Assembly (NCBI GenBank): GCA_040902855.1
Contig: JBBDWN010000033.1
Coordinates: forward strand, 1-6,791
Direction of reading: 5' to 3'
From: DATHWB01 sp040902855
GTDB lineage: Bacteria > Actinomycetota > Acidimicrobiia > Spongiisociales > ZC4RG35
DNA: 6,791 nt
The translations under genes and the position numbers were made by a program. Below the pieces are notes generated by a model. That model was not told the DNA's origin. It was given only the letters and a program-made list of their open reading frames with translations, and searched no databases. Each line of letters starts with the position of its first letter. Position 1 is the first letter of the stretch. Positions 1 to 6,028 of this stretch are shown here, piece after piece.

Positions 1-1352
1 GCAGCGTGGCAACCGAGCCGGCACACGCCGAGATGCTGCTCGAACGGGTGCGGGCTATCCCCGAGTACCTGACCAAGGTGGAGGGACGCCAAAGAATCGA
101 TCTCGCAGCCGGGCTGACGCCCACCCGCACCAACCTCGAACGGGTTCTCGTCCAGATCGACGCTGCGGTGGCCGGTCCGCTCGACGAGGATCCGATGCTC
201 GCAATAGGCACGCCCGCCGGATGGTCTGGCGAGGAGACCTGGCGCAGCCACCTGCGCCACGCCGTCGAAGAAGGGGTGCGTCCGGCGTTCGCCCGCCATC
301 GGGAGTTCCTGGCAGAGGTGGCAGGGCCTGTCGCTCGCTCGGACAACCAGCCGGGCATCATGGGGCTGCCGGACGGCGCCCGACGCTACGAAACGCTCAT
401 CGGCGTGTTCACGTCACTCGACGTGGGTGCCGACGCGATACACGACATCGGCCTGGAAGAGGCAACTGGGAGCCTGCGTGACGAGTTCGCCACGATCGGC
501 AAGAAGGCCTTCGGGCTCTCCGACCCCGCAGCCGTCATCGAACGGCTCCGAACGGATCTCGGCTTGCGGTATGAGACCGCAGACCAGATGCTCGAACACG
601 CTCGCCGCACCATCGACAGGGCGTGGGAGGCGGTGCCGGCGTGGTTCGGCATAATGCCAGCCGGTCCATGCGAAGTTGTACCGGTTCCCCCCGCGCTCGC
701 CCCTTCGATGCCTCCGGCGTACTACGGCGTCGGCTCGCCGGACGGCTCCCGACCGGGTCGCTACTACCTGAACACCTTTCAGCCGCAGACGAGGACCCGA
801 TTCGACGCCGAAGCCATCGCCCATCACGAGGCCATCCCCGGCCACCACTTCGACCGGACCCTCGCCGCCGAACTCACCGGCATCCCCAAGTTCCGCAACT
901 ACTCGGCTGACATCGCCCATGCCGAAGGATGGGGTCTGTATGCCGAACGTCTCGCCGACGAAATCGGGTTGTACTCCACGCCGGTCGACCGGCTTGGAAT
1001 GGTGTCATCCGACGCCTGGCGGGCGATCCGACTGGTGCTCGACACAGGCATTCACCATCGGGGTTGGAGCCGCCGTCAGGCGATCGAGTTCTTCGCGGAC
1101 CACGCCCCGATCTCGATCGAGACCATCACCGGAGAAGTCGACCGCTATATCGGTATGCCCGGCCAAGCCCTGGCATACAAGATGGGTCAGCGTGAGATCT
1201 TCCGGTTGCGGGAGAAGGCGAAAACCGAGATGGGCGACCGGTTCACCCCCGCCGCATTCCACGACGTCGTGCTCGGCAACGGGTCGGTTCCGCTACCCGT
1301 CCTCGACTGGCTCGTCACCGACTGGATCGGCTCGCCCGGGTCGACTCCGTAG
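1..1352 (+). CDS. DUF885 family protein, putative zinc metallohydrolase (5' partial)
   Basis: The frame is open to the left edge. Residues are numbered from the GTG at position 6, which gives 448 residues, but this is probably an internal Val codon: DUF885 proteins are usually about 550-600 residues and the visible N-terminus already reads as mid-protein. The family signature is clear. A HHEAIPGHH motif lies at residues 273-281, a G-x-Y-x-x-N-T motif near residues 251-257 just before it, and an HAEGWGLYAE segment at residues 305-314 offers the likely third metal ligand, Glu307. The C-terminal part has the family's PGQALAYKMGQ and AFHDVVLGNGSVPLPVL blocks. The HExxPGHH plus downstream Glu pattern resembles gluzincin-type peptidases, so peptide hydrolysis is a reasonable inference, but the substrate is unknown. 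No signal peptide can be judged because the N-terminus is missing. murA follows after 9 nt on the same strand, suggesting co-transcription. Family assignment is secure; enzymatic role is not. Confidence 0.9.
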   Translation, partial: SVATEPAHAEMLLERVRAIPEYLTKVEGRQRIDLAAGLTPTRTNLERVLVQIDAAVAGPLDEDPMLAIGTPAGWSGEETWRSHLRHAVEEGVRPAFARHREFLAEVAGPVARSDNQPGIMGLPDGARRYETLIGVFTSLDVGADAIHDIGLEEATGSLRDEFATIGKKAFGLSDPAAVIERLRTDLGLRYETADQMLEHARRTIDRAWEAVPAWFGIMPAGPCEVVPVPPALAPSMPPAYYGVGSPDGSRPGRYYLNTFQPQTRTRFDAEAIAHHEAIPGHHFDRTLAAELTGIPKFRNYSADIAHAEGWGLYAERLADEIGLYSTPVDRLGMVSSDAWRAIRLVLDTGIHHRGWSRRQAIEFFADHAPISIETITGEVDRYIGMPGQALAYKMGQREIFRLREKAKTEMGDRFTPAAFHDVVLGNGSVPLPVLDWLVTDWIGSPGSTP

Positions 1353-1361
1353 AATGACCGA

Positions 1362-2458
1362 GTGAACTCCGAGACGACGTCGCCCGCCTGGCTTGTGGAG
1401 CCCTCCGGGCCATTGCGCGGGGAAGTCCAAGTGGCCGGCTCCAAGAACGCCGTCACCAAGCACATGGTGGCGGCGGTGATGGGAACGACCCCGTCGGTCA
1501 TCGAGAACATCCCCGACGTCGGCGACGTCCACATCACCGAAGCGATCCTCCGCTCGCTGGGAGTGGGCGTCGAGCGGACCGAAGACCGGATCGAGATCCA
1601 CCCCGCCGACCAGATCGGATCGCAAGTGTCGGTGGAATACACCGGTCTCAACCGGATCCCGATCCTGCTGCTCGGACCGCTGCTTCACCTCAATCACGAA
1701 GTCTTCGTCCCGCTTCCTGGTGGCGATCGCATCGGGAGACGTCCTGTGGACTTCCACGTGAAGGCGCTCCAGGCGATGGGTGCCGAGGTCGAAGAGAGCG
1801 AGGACGGAATCCATGCACGCGCCTCCCGGCTCCGTGGCGCCCAGATCGAACTCCCGTATCCGTCGGTGATGGCAACCGAAACGGTGTTGCTGGCCGCGGC
1901 GATGGCGGAAGGACGCACCGTCCTGTCCAACGCCGCCACAGAACCCGAAATCGTCGAACTGGCCCTCTTCCTGCAGCGAATGGGCGCCCGACTGGAGCAG
2001 CGGCCCGGGCGACAGTTCGTCATAGAAGGCGTGTCGGAATTGCGCGGTGCGCACACCCGGCTGCAGGGCGACAGACTCGAAGCCTTCTCGTATCTGGTGG
2101 CGGGACTCATCACCGGCGGCAACGTTCGGGTGGCGGGATGCAGCCAGGACCGCCTCGTCACGGCGATCACCACCCTCAGCCGAATGGGAGCGATCTTCGA
2201 CGTCAACGACGACTGGATCACCGCGTCGTCCAACGGACTCAACCCTGTCGCCGTCCACACCGACACACACCCTGGGTTCATGACCGACTGGCAGTCGCCT
2301 CTGCTGGTGCTGATGACACAGGCAGACGGCATGTCGGTACTGCACGAGACCGTCTTCGAAGACCGGATTCGGTATCCGGCTTCGGTGGTAGGGGCGATGG
2401 GTGGCGAAGTCGAACTCTTCGACACGTGCCTCGGAGGGCCGGCCTGTCGCTTCCACGA
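1362..2458 (+). CDS. murA: UDP-N-acetylglucosamine 1-carboxyvinyltransferase MurA, Asp-type (3' end lost in assembly gap)
   Basis: MurA transfers enolpyruvate from PEP to UDP-GlcNAc, the first committed step of peptidoglycan precursor synthesis in the cytoplasm. The 365 visible residues show the two-domain EPSP-synthase-type fold: GEVQVAGSKNA near residues 20-30 (the substrate-binding Lys-Asn), an LGPLL block, the active-site loop PGGDRIGRRPVDFH at residues 119-132, the EPEIVELALFL block, GDRLEA, and HPGFMTDWQSP with Asp309 matching E. coli Asp305. The loop residue usually Cys (E. coli Cys115) is Asp122, as in mycobacterial MurA, a form known to be insensitive to fosfomycin. Arg127 matches E. 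coli Arg120. The family is about 420 residues, so some 55-60 codons, including the region of E. coli Arg397, fall in the N gap. The GTG at 1362 is the only start after the in-frame upstream TAG at 1350-1352 that leaves a full N-terminus; no good Shine-Dalgarno precedes it, so coupling to the DUF885 gene is likely. The sequence is divergent from textbook MurA, and a specialised paralog is possible. Confidence 0.9.
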
Positions 2459-2558
2459 NNNNNNNNNNNNNNNNNNNNNNNNNNNNNNNNNNNNNNNNNN
2501 NNNNNNNNNNNNNNNNNNNNNNNNNNNNNNNNNNNNNNNNNNNNNNNNNNNNNNNNNN
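2459..2558. other. Assembly gap of 100 N
   Basis: Exactly 100 undetermined bases, a common placeholder length for a scaffold join. It must stand for the last ~55-60 codons of murA, its stop codon and the promoter/ribosome-binding region of the lipoprotein gene, which together need clearly more than 100 nt. The true distance is therefore probably larger, and whether both sides are truly adjacent depends on the scaffolding evidence. Reading frames that run through the N run have no meaning. Confidence 0.97.
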
Positions 2559-2563
2559 GATCG

Positions 2564-3445
2564 ATGCGACTCCGACTCACCTTGCTCGTCACCGCGTTCG
2601 TCCTCGCCGCCTGCGGCGGAGGGAGCGACACGGCAGCCGAAGACACGACGACCACCAGTCCCCCTGACACGACCGCCGCACCCGTCGCCGGGGTCGAGGT
2701 CGCCGAAACGTCGCTCGGAGAGGTCCTCGTCGGACCCGAAGGGATGACCTTGTACGGGTTCACCGTGGACGACCCGGGAGTCAGCAAGTGTTATGACGAC
2801 TGCGCCCAAGTCTGGCCAGCCCTGTCGGGGGACACGCCGATCGGCGGCGACCTCGACGAGTCGCTCTTCACGACCTCCGAGCGCAACGACGGGACGAGCC
2901 AGCTCGTCATCGGTGACTGGCCTCTGTACTACTTCGCCGGAGACGCCGCACCCGGAGATGTCAACGGACAGGATGTCGGAGGCGTCTGGTTCGTGGTGGA
3001 CGCCGACGGGAACCTGGTCGGGGCGTCAGGGACGAGCGAACCCGAAGAGGAGGCTGCCGCCGATCCCGCCGGAGACAGGGCGTACGACTACGACGTCGCA
3101 GATCCGCAAGGGCTCTCCGTGGCGGAAACCGACCTCGGCCCCACCGTCGTCGACGGGGACGGATTCACCCTGTACGGATTCACTCAGGACACCGCCACGG
3201 CCTCGGCATGCGCCGGAGCGTGTGCGGACAACTGGCCGCCGGTCCCCGGGGACGCCAAGGTCGGGGACGATCTGGACCCGAGCCAGTTCACGACGATCAC
3301 CCGTGCAGACGGCAGCACCCAGTTGGTGTTTGGCGACTGGCCCCTCTACCGCTTCGTAGGAGACGGGGCACCCGGCGAGATCAGTGGACACGGCGTCAAC
3401 GACGTGTGGTTCGTGATCGGACCCGACGCCGCCCTCTACCGGTGA
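2564..3445 (+). CDS. Lipoprotein with two tandem COG4315 / Lipoprotein_15 'secreted repeat' domains
   Basis: A 293-residue secreted lipoprotein. Residues 1-16 form a lipoprotein signal peptide (MRLRLTLLVT, hydrophobic core, lipobox LAAC) with Cys17 as the lipidated residue. A Gly/Thr/Ser/Pro/Ala-rich linker follows to about residue 43, then two copies of a ~105-residue domain (about 44-151 and 184-293) separated by an acidic Glu/Ala-rich spacer. Each copy has a TLYGFT strand (62-67; 202-207), a Cys-x3-Cys pair (76/80; 216/220), a following Trp (84; 224), GDWPLY (117-122; 257-262) and VWFV (141-144; 281-284). These match the secreted repeat family of unknown function, common in actinobacterial envelopes; the close Cys pairs could form disulfides or be redox active. 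The start is the first ATG after the N gap and fits the signal peptide well, but its ribosome-binding site is not visible. The gene ends 3 nt from the convergent anti-sigma gene, so regulation by that sigma factor is conceivable but unproven. Confidence 0.88.
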   Translation: MRLRLTLLVTAFVLAACGGGSDTAAEDTTTTSPPDTTAAPVAGVEVAETSLGEVLVGPEGMTLYGFTVDDPGVSKCYDDCAQVWPALSGDTPIGGDLDESLFTTSERNDGTSQLVIGDWPLYYFAGDAAPGDVNGQDVGGVWFVVDADGNLVGASGTSEPEEEAAADPAGDRAYDYDVADPQGLSVAETDLGPTVVDGDGFTLYGFTQDTATASACAGACADNWPPVPGDAKVGDDLDPSQFTTITRADGSTQLVFGDWPLYRFVGDGAPGEISGHGVNDVWFVIGPDAALYR

Positions 3446-3448
3446 GGA

Positions 3449-3973
3449 TCACGCTCGTCCGGTCAGCACCACCAAGTCCGACCGGGCGGGCCCGTCCGAT
3501 TCGCTCTGCAAGGTGACGATCAGTTCGGGATAGTCGGTGGGTTCAACCCCCGACCAGAACGCCACCGGGCCGTCGCCACCACGCATGTGGAAGGTCCCGA
3601 CGCTCACCGCTCGATCGCCGGCGACGACCCAACCCTGGTAGTAGGTACCGGGATCCGCCGGCGGGAGACCGGCAACCTCGAGGCGCAGCACGATCCCGGC
3701 AGGAGTTTCGACCACTCTCACGTCAGCCGTGGCAGTGGGAGCCAAAGTGGTTCCTGCGAGGGTGAAATCGACAGGTTCGGGACGGGTGAGAGCGAAACCC
3801 GCGACTGCGACGACGAGGACGAGGACGGCCGCCGCCGGCATCCACAGTCGTCGAAAGGATGTCCCTGCGGCGTCGATCTCGGCAAGCACCGCATCGAGCA
3901 CATCAGGGGGATCCGCCCACACGGTCTCGGAGGTGAGAATTTCTGCTGTTCGGAAGTCGTCGTGCGAAGTCAT
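3449..3973 (-). CDS. Membrane anti-sigma factor with RskA-like C-terminal domain
   Basis: A 174-residue protein encoded directly after the ECF sigma gene. Residues 1-43 should be cytoplasmic and bind the sigma factor, about 44-62 form one transmembrane helix (AAAVLVLVVAVAGFAL), and 63-174 lie outside the membrane. The outer part resembles the anti-sigma-K factor RskA C-terminal family: GLPPADPGTYYQGWVV near 102-117, a GTFHM strand, then a hydrophobic strand LIVTLQ. In this family outside signals trigger proteolysis that frees the sigma factor. The cytoplasmic part is short and has no HxxxCxxC zinc motif; there is no Cys in the whole protein. The start is the ATG at 3973, overlapping the sigma stop in ATGA and preceded by GGAGGG at 6-nt spacing; the frame stays open further upstream to 4327, but that part is the antisense-like second frame of the sigma gene. 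Specific trigger unknown. Role is inferred from position plus domain resemblance. Confidence 0.85.
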   Translation of the reverse strand: MTSHDDFRTAEILTSETVWADPPDVLDAVLAEIDAAGTSFRRLWMPAAAVLVLVVAVAGFALTRPEPVDFTLAGTTLAPTATADVRVVETPAGIVLRLEVAGLPPADPGTYYQGWVVAGDRAVSVGTFHMRGGDGPVAFWSGVEPTDYPELIVTLQSESDGPARSDLVVLTGRA

Positions 3974-4527
3974 GTCCGACCCTCCATACGCCTCGGAACG
4001 TCTGAAGGTTCGCCCACCAGATGACCAAGTGCGTGAGAGAGTCGTTCGTGAGCCCGGTGTGAGCGGGACTTGACCGTCCCCAGCGGGATACCCAACCGAG
4101 TCGCGATCTCGCGGTGGGTGAGGCCTCCGAAGTAGTGGAGACGCAACACGTCGCGTTCCTCGACGGGAAGCGCATCGAGCGCGAGACGGACCTCGAATGT
4201 CTCCCAGACATCGGAGAACTCGACCGGCAGGACTGCGAGATCGACCTCGGATGGTTCCGGTCCTTGCCTGCGTCGCTCGCGGCGGACGAGGTCGATGGCC
4301 ACCCGCCGGGCGATCGCATAGAGCCAAGGGGCGATCGGACGTTCAGCGTCGAAGCTGTCCCGGGCGTTCCATGCCTTCACGAACGTCTGCTGCACTGCGT
4401 CTGCGACCAGATCGTCGCTCCACAGGGCGCTGCGGGCCACCGTCGTGACGGCGCCGGAGTAGCGGTGGTAGAGCTCGGTCATCGCCGCTCTGTCACCGGA
4501 TTGGAACCGGACAGCGAGTTCCTCCAT
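3970..4527 (-). CDS. ECF-type RNA polymerase sigma factor (sigma-70 family)
   Basis: A 185-residue group 4 (extracytoplasmic function) sigma factor that would direct RNA polymerase to a small stress or envelope regulon. Region 2 spans about residues 14-86, with DAVQQTFVKAWNARDSFD (core binding and -10 recognition) and the APWLYAIARRVAIDLVRRERRR segment typical of the end of region 2. A linker covers about 87-111. Region 4 spans about 112-163, with the LPVEERDVLRLHYFGGLTHREIA run and the helix-turn-helix IATRLGIPLGTVKSRSHRAHERL for the -35 element. Only about 22 residues follow, with no extra C-terminal sensor domain, so control should come from the partner protein encoded next, whose ATG overlaps this stop codon. 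The ATG at 4527 has a weak upstream GGGGA. The RskA-like partner suggests a SigK-like relationship, but the exact ECF group is not assigned here. Autoregulation is usual for such operons. Confidence 0.93.
   Translation of the reverse strand: MEELAVRFQSGDRAAMTELYHRYSGAVTTVARSALWSDDLVADAVQQTFVKAWNARDSFDAERPIAPWLYAIARRVAIDLVRRERRRQGPEPSEVDLAVLPVEFSDVWETFEVRLALDALPVEERDVLRLHYFGGLTHREIATRLGIPLGTVKSRSHRAHERLSHALGHLVGEPSDVPRRMEGRT
3980..3985 (-). promoter_or_regulatory. Shine-Dalgarno site of the anti-sigma gene
   Basis: GGAGGG on the minus strand, 6 nt before the ATG at 3973 and located inside the last codons of the sigma gene. It fixes the anti-sigma start at 3973 and, with the ATGA stop/start overlap, supports coupled translation that would keep sigma and anti-sigma in balance. 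Confidence 0.75.
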
Positions 4528-4632
4528 ATCCCCATTGTGGTCATCAATCGGCGTTTGCGGAGGCGGTGACGACCGGGCAGTCCGTAATCGCCCGAACCCG
4601 GGTCACGCGACGGGAAGTAGCCTCGGCGCCCG
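4528..4632. promoter_or_regulatory. Divergent intergenic region between the ECF sigma and MFS genes
   Basis: A 105-nt noncoding stretch that must hold the promoters of both the leftward sigma/anti-sigma operon and the rightward MFS gene. I looked for an ECF-type GGAAC -35 with a fitting -10 and for sigma-A-like hexamers at 16-18 nt spacing on both strands and found none convincing. An 8-bp palindrome ACCCGGGT lies at 4596-4603, which in DNA this GC-rich may be chance. The function is inferred from gene orientation only. Confidence 0.5.
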
Positions 4633-5868
4633 ATGCCCGAGGACACTGACAGGAACACGGACCCGGGCGGGAACGATCCGACCCTCCGGTCCCTCGCGGC
4701 TTCGGTCTACCTCCCAACGCTCCTCTTCGCCATCGGGCAGGGAGCAATCATCCCCCAGGTTGCCCTCACCGCCCGCGATCTCGGCGCATCGGTGGCTGTG
4801 GCCGGACTCGCCGTTGCCGTGCGCGGTATCGGCACCATGGTCTTCGACATTCCCAGTGGCGTCATGGTGGCGCGGCTCGGCGAACGCCGAGCGATGCTGG
4901 TGGCCACGTTGCTGCTGACCGTGTCGCTCATCGGGTGCATCTCCGCAGCTTCGGTGTGGGTGTTCATCGGCTGGACGTTCCTGATGGGATCCGGATGGTC
5001 GGTGTGGCTGCTCGCACGCCTGACCTACGTCAGCGACGTCATGCCACAACACTTACGCGGCCGCGCGCTCTCGACGATGGGCGGTGTCCAACGGGTCGGC
5101 ACCTTCGTCGGGCCGTTCCTCGGCGCGGGTGCCGTGGTTCTCGCCGGCTTCGACGGCGCCTACTACGTCCATCTGGCACTTGCCCTGGCCGGGGCCGCGG
5201 TGCTGTATTCCGTCGCCGACCCGCACCGCGCCGCTACCGCTCGGCCCGGGACACACGCGGCTCTCGACCTGCGCGGGATCGGCAGACGTCACATGTCCGT
5301 GCTCCTCACCGGCGGTGTCGGCGTGCTTGCGCTCAGCGTCCTGCGGGCGTCGCGGCAAGTCGTACTCCCGTTGTGGGCGGAGCACATCGGCCTCGATGCG
5401 GCCACTGTTGGTGTCATCTTCGGAGCGTCCGCAGCCATCGACATGACGCTGTTCTATCCGGCAGGAAGCATTTCCGACCGGTTCGGGCGCAAGGTCGTGG
5501 CAGTGCCGTGCATGACGCTCATGTCTGTCGGTCTGCTGCTCATCCCGTTCACCGCCACGTTCTGGAGTCTCGTTGCGGTGGCCATGTTGCTGGGGTTCGG
5601 GAACGGCCTGGGAAGCGGCATCGTGATGACGCTCGGGGCCGACTTCTCTCCGCAGCAAGGACGGGCTGAGTTTCTGGGCGTATGGAGGCTGGTCGGGGAC
5701 GTCGGGACGGCAGGCGGTCCACTGGTGGCCTCAGCGATCGCCGCCTTCTCGCTGGCAGCTGCGTCGGTGACGGTCGGAGTGATCGGACTGGCGGGTGCGG
5801 CGCTGGTGCTGTTCAAGATGCCAGAGCCGTTCCGGCCTACGAACTCGGGCGCGAAAACCACCATATAG
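4633..5868 (+). CDS. Major facilitator superfamily (MFS) transporter, 12 helices
   Basis: A 411-residue integral membrane protein with an acidic, polar N-terminal tail (residues 1-17) and about 12 hydrophobic helices in two six-helix halves. The loop between helices 2 and 3 carries an MFS motif A variant, GVMVARLGERR (residues 76-86), and the second half repeats it as GSISDRFGRK (278-287), the better match. Residues about 196-220 form the hydrophilic central loop between halves. Glycine-rich stretches such as GFGNGLGSG (321-329) and GDVGTAGGP (355-363) are typical of drug/metabolite efflux MFS proteins; substrate cannot be told from sequence. The ATG at 4633 is bounded by an in-frame TAG at 4618-4620; a GGGAAG lies 15 nt upstream, rather far for a Shine-Dalgarno. 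The gene is divergent from the sigma gene, so shared control is possible. Its stop codon lies inside a hairpin that may end transcription of the opposing tRNA gene. Confidence 0.88.
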   Translation: MPEDTDRNTDPGGNDPTLRSLAASVYLPTLLFAIGQGAIIPQVALTARDLGASVAVAGLAVAVRGIGTMVFDIPSGVMVARLGERRAMLVATLLLTVSLIGCISAASVWVFIGWTFLMGSGWSVWLLARLTYVSDVMPQHLRGRALSTMGGVQRVGTFVGPFLGAGAVVLAGFDGAYYVHLALALAGAAVLYSVADPHRAATARPGTHAALDLRGIGRRHMSVLLTGGVGVLALSVLRASRQVVLPLWAEHIGLDAATVGVIFGASAAIDMTLFYPAGSISDRFGRKVVAVPCMTLMSVGLLLIPFTATFWSLVAVAMLLGFGNGLGSGIVMTLGADFSPQQGRAEFLGVWRLVGDVGTAGGPLVASAIAAFSLAAASVTVGVIGLAGAALVLFKMPEPFRPTNSGAKTTI

Positions 5869-5873
5869 GTGGT
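5854..5873 (-). terminator. Possible Rho-independent terminator of tRNA-Ser
   Basis: Reading leftward, ACCACC (5873-5868), a 5-nt TATAT loop and GGTGGT (5862-5857) form a perfect 6-bp stem, and the last stem T continues into TTT (5856-5854), giving a run of four T. It begins 17 nt past the tRNA 3' end. It overlaps the last codons and the stop of the MFS gene. The stem and T tract are short, so efficiency is uncertain. Confidence 0.45.
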
Positions 5874-5890
5874 GCCGAACCCAGGGTTTG

Positions 5891-5980
5891 CGGAGAGGGA
5901 GGGATTTGAACCCTCGAGGAGGCTTTAAACCCCCTACTCGCTTAGCAGGCGAGCGCCTTCGACCACTCGGCCACCTCTCC
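5891..5980 (-). tRNA. tRNA-Ser (anticodon GCU, reads AGC/AGU)
   Basis: Ninety nucleotides on the minus strand fold into a complete class II tRNA. The acceptor stem is GGAGAGG (5980-5974) pairing with CCTCTCC (5898-5892), with discriminator G at 5891. The D arm reads GCCGAGTGGTCGAAGGC, and the anticodon stem CTCGC/GCGAG encloses the loop CTGCTAA with GCT at 5946-5944. A long variable arm pairs GGGGG with CCTCC, and the T arm is GAGGG-TTCAAAT-CCCTC. The long variable arm and G discriminator are serine hallmarks. The 3' CCA is not encoded (CAA follows the discriminator), so it must be added by tRNA nucleotidyltransferase. Confidence 0.97.
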
Positions 5981-5986
5981 CAAAGA

Positions 5987-6007
5987 GCCCCCGGCATCAC
6001 CGGGGGC
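5987..6007 (-). terminator. Hairpin after the RhtA-like gene, likely intrinsic terminator
   Basis: Reading leftward, GCCCCCGG (6007-6000), a 5-nt loop TGATG and CCGGGGGC (5994-5987) make a perfect 8-bp, nearly all-GC stem, followed by TCTTTG just before the tRNA 5' end. It lies 22 nt after the exporter stop codon. The T tract is imperfect, as is usual in high-GC actinobacterial terminators. It could also form in a joint transcript and mark the tRNA 5' processing region. Confidence 0.6.
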
Positions 6008-6028
6008 GAGATCAGGGTACAGACGGGC

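Noticed and set aside
414..920. A 168-codon minus-strand open frame opposite the DUF885 gene
   Set aside because: It overlaps the conserved DUF885 metal-site region and has no recognisable domain, so it is a codon-bias shadow.
1293..2456. A 387-codon open frame on the minus strand opposite murA
   Set aside because: It lies wholly antisense to a clear MurA, and its translation is rich in Arg/His/Gly with no family motif. Long antisense frames are common in high-GC DNA with biased third positions.
2138..2563. Upstream extension of the lipoprotein frame through the N gap into murA
   Set aside because: Translation through N has no meaning and the upstream part is out of frame with murA. The ATG at 2564 begins a proper lipoprotein signal peptide.
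3974..4327. N-terminal extension of the anti-sigma frame up to 4327
   Set aside because: This part overlaps the sigma region 4 codons in another frame, is Arg/Pro-rich without anti-sigma features, and the ATG at 3973 has a strong GGAGGG site and the ATGA overlap.
4554..4588. TTTGCG ... CGTAAT as a promoter for the MFS gene
   Set aside because: The spacing is about 22-23 nt, too long for a normal -35/-10 pair, and both hexamers match poorly.
5053..5658. A 201-codon minus-strand open frame opposite the MFS gene
   Set aside because: It is antisense to conserved transmembrane segments and motif A, and its own translation is hydrophilic and lacks known motifs.
5891..5980. tRNA-Ser as an integration site of a mobile element
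   Set aside because: No integrase gene, no duplicated tRNA 3' end and no phage or plasmid genes are visible in the window.
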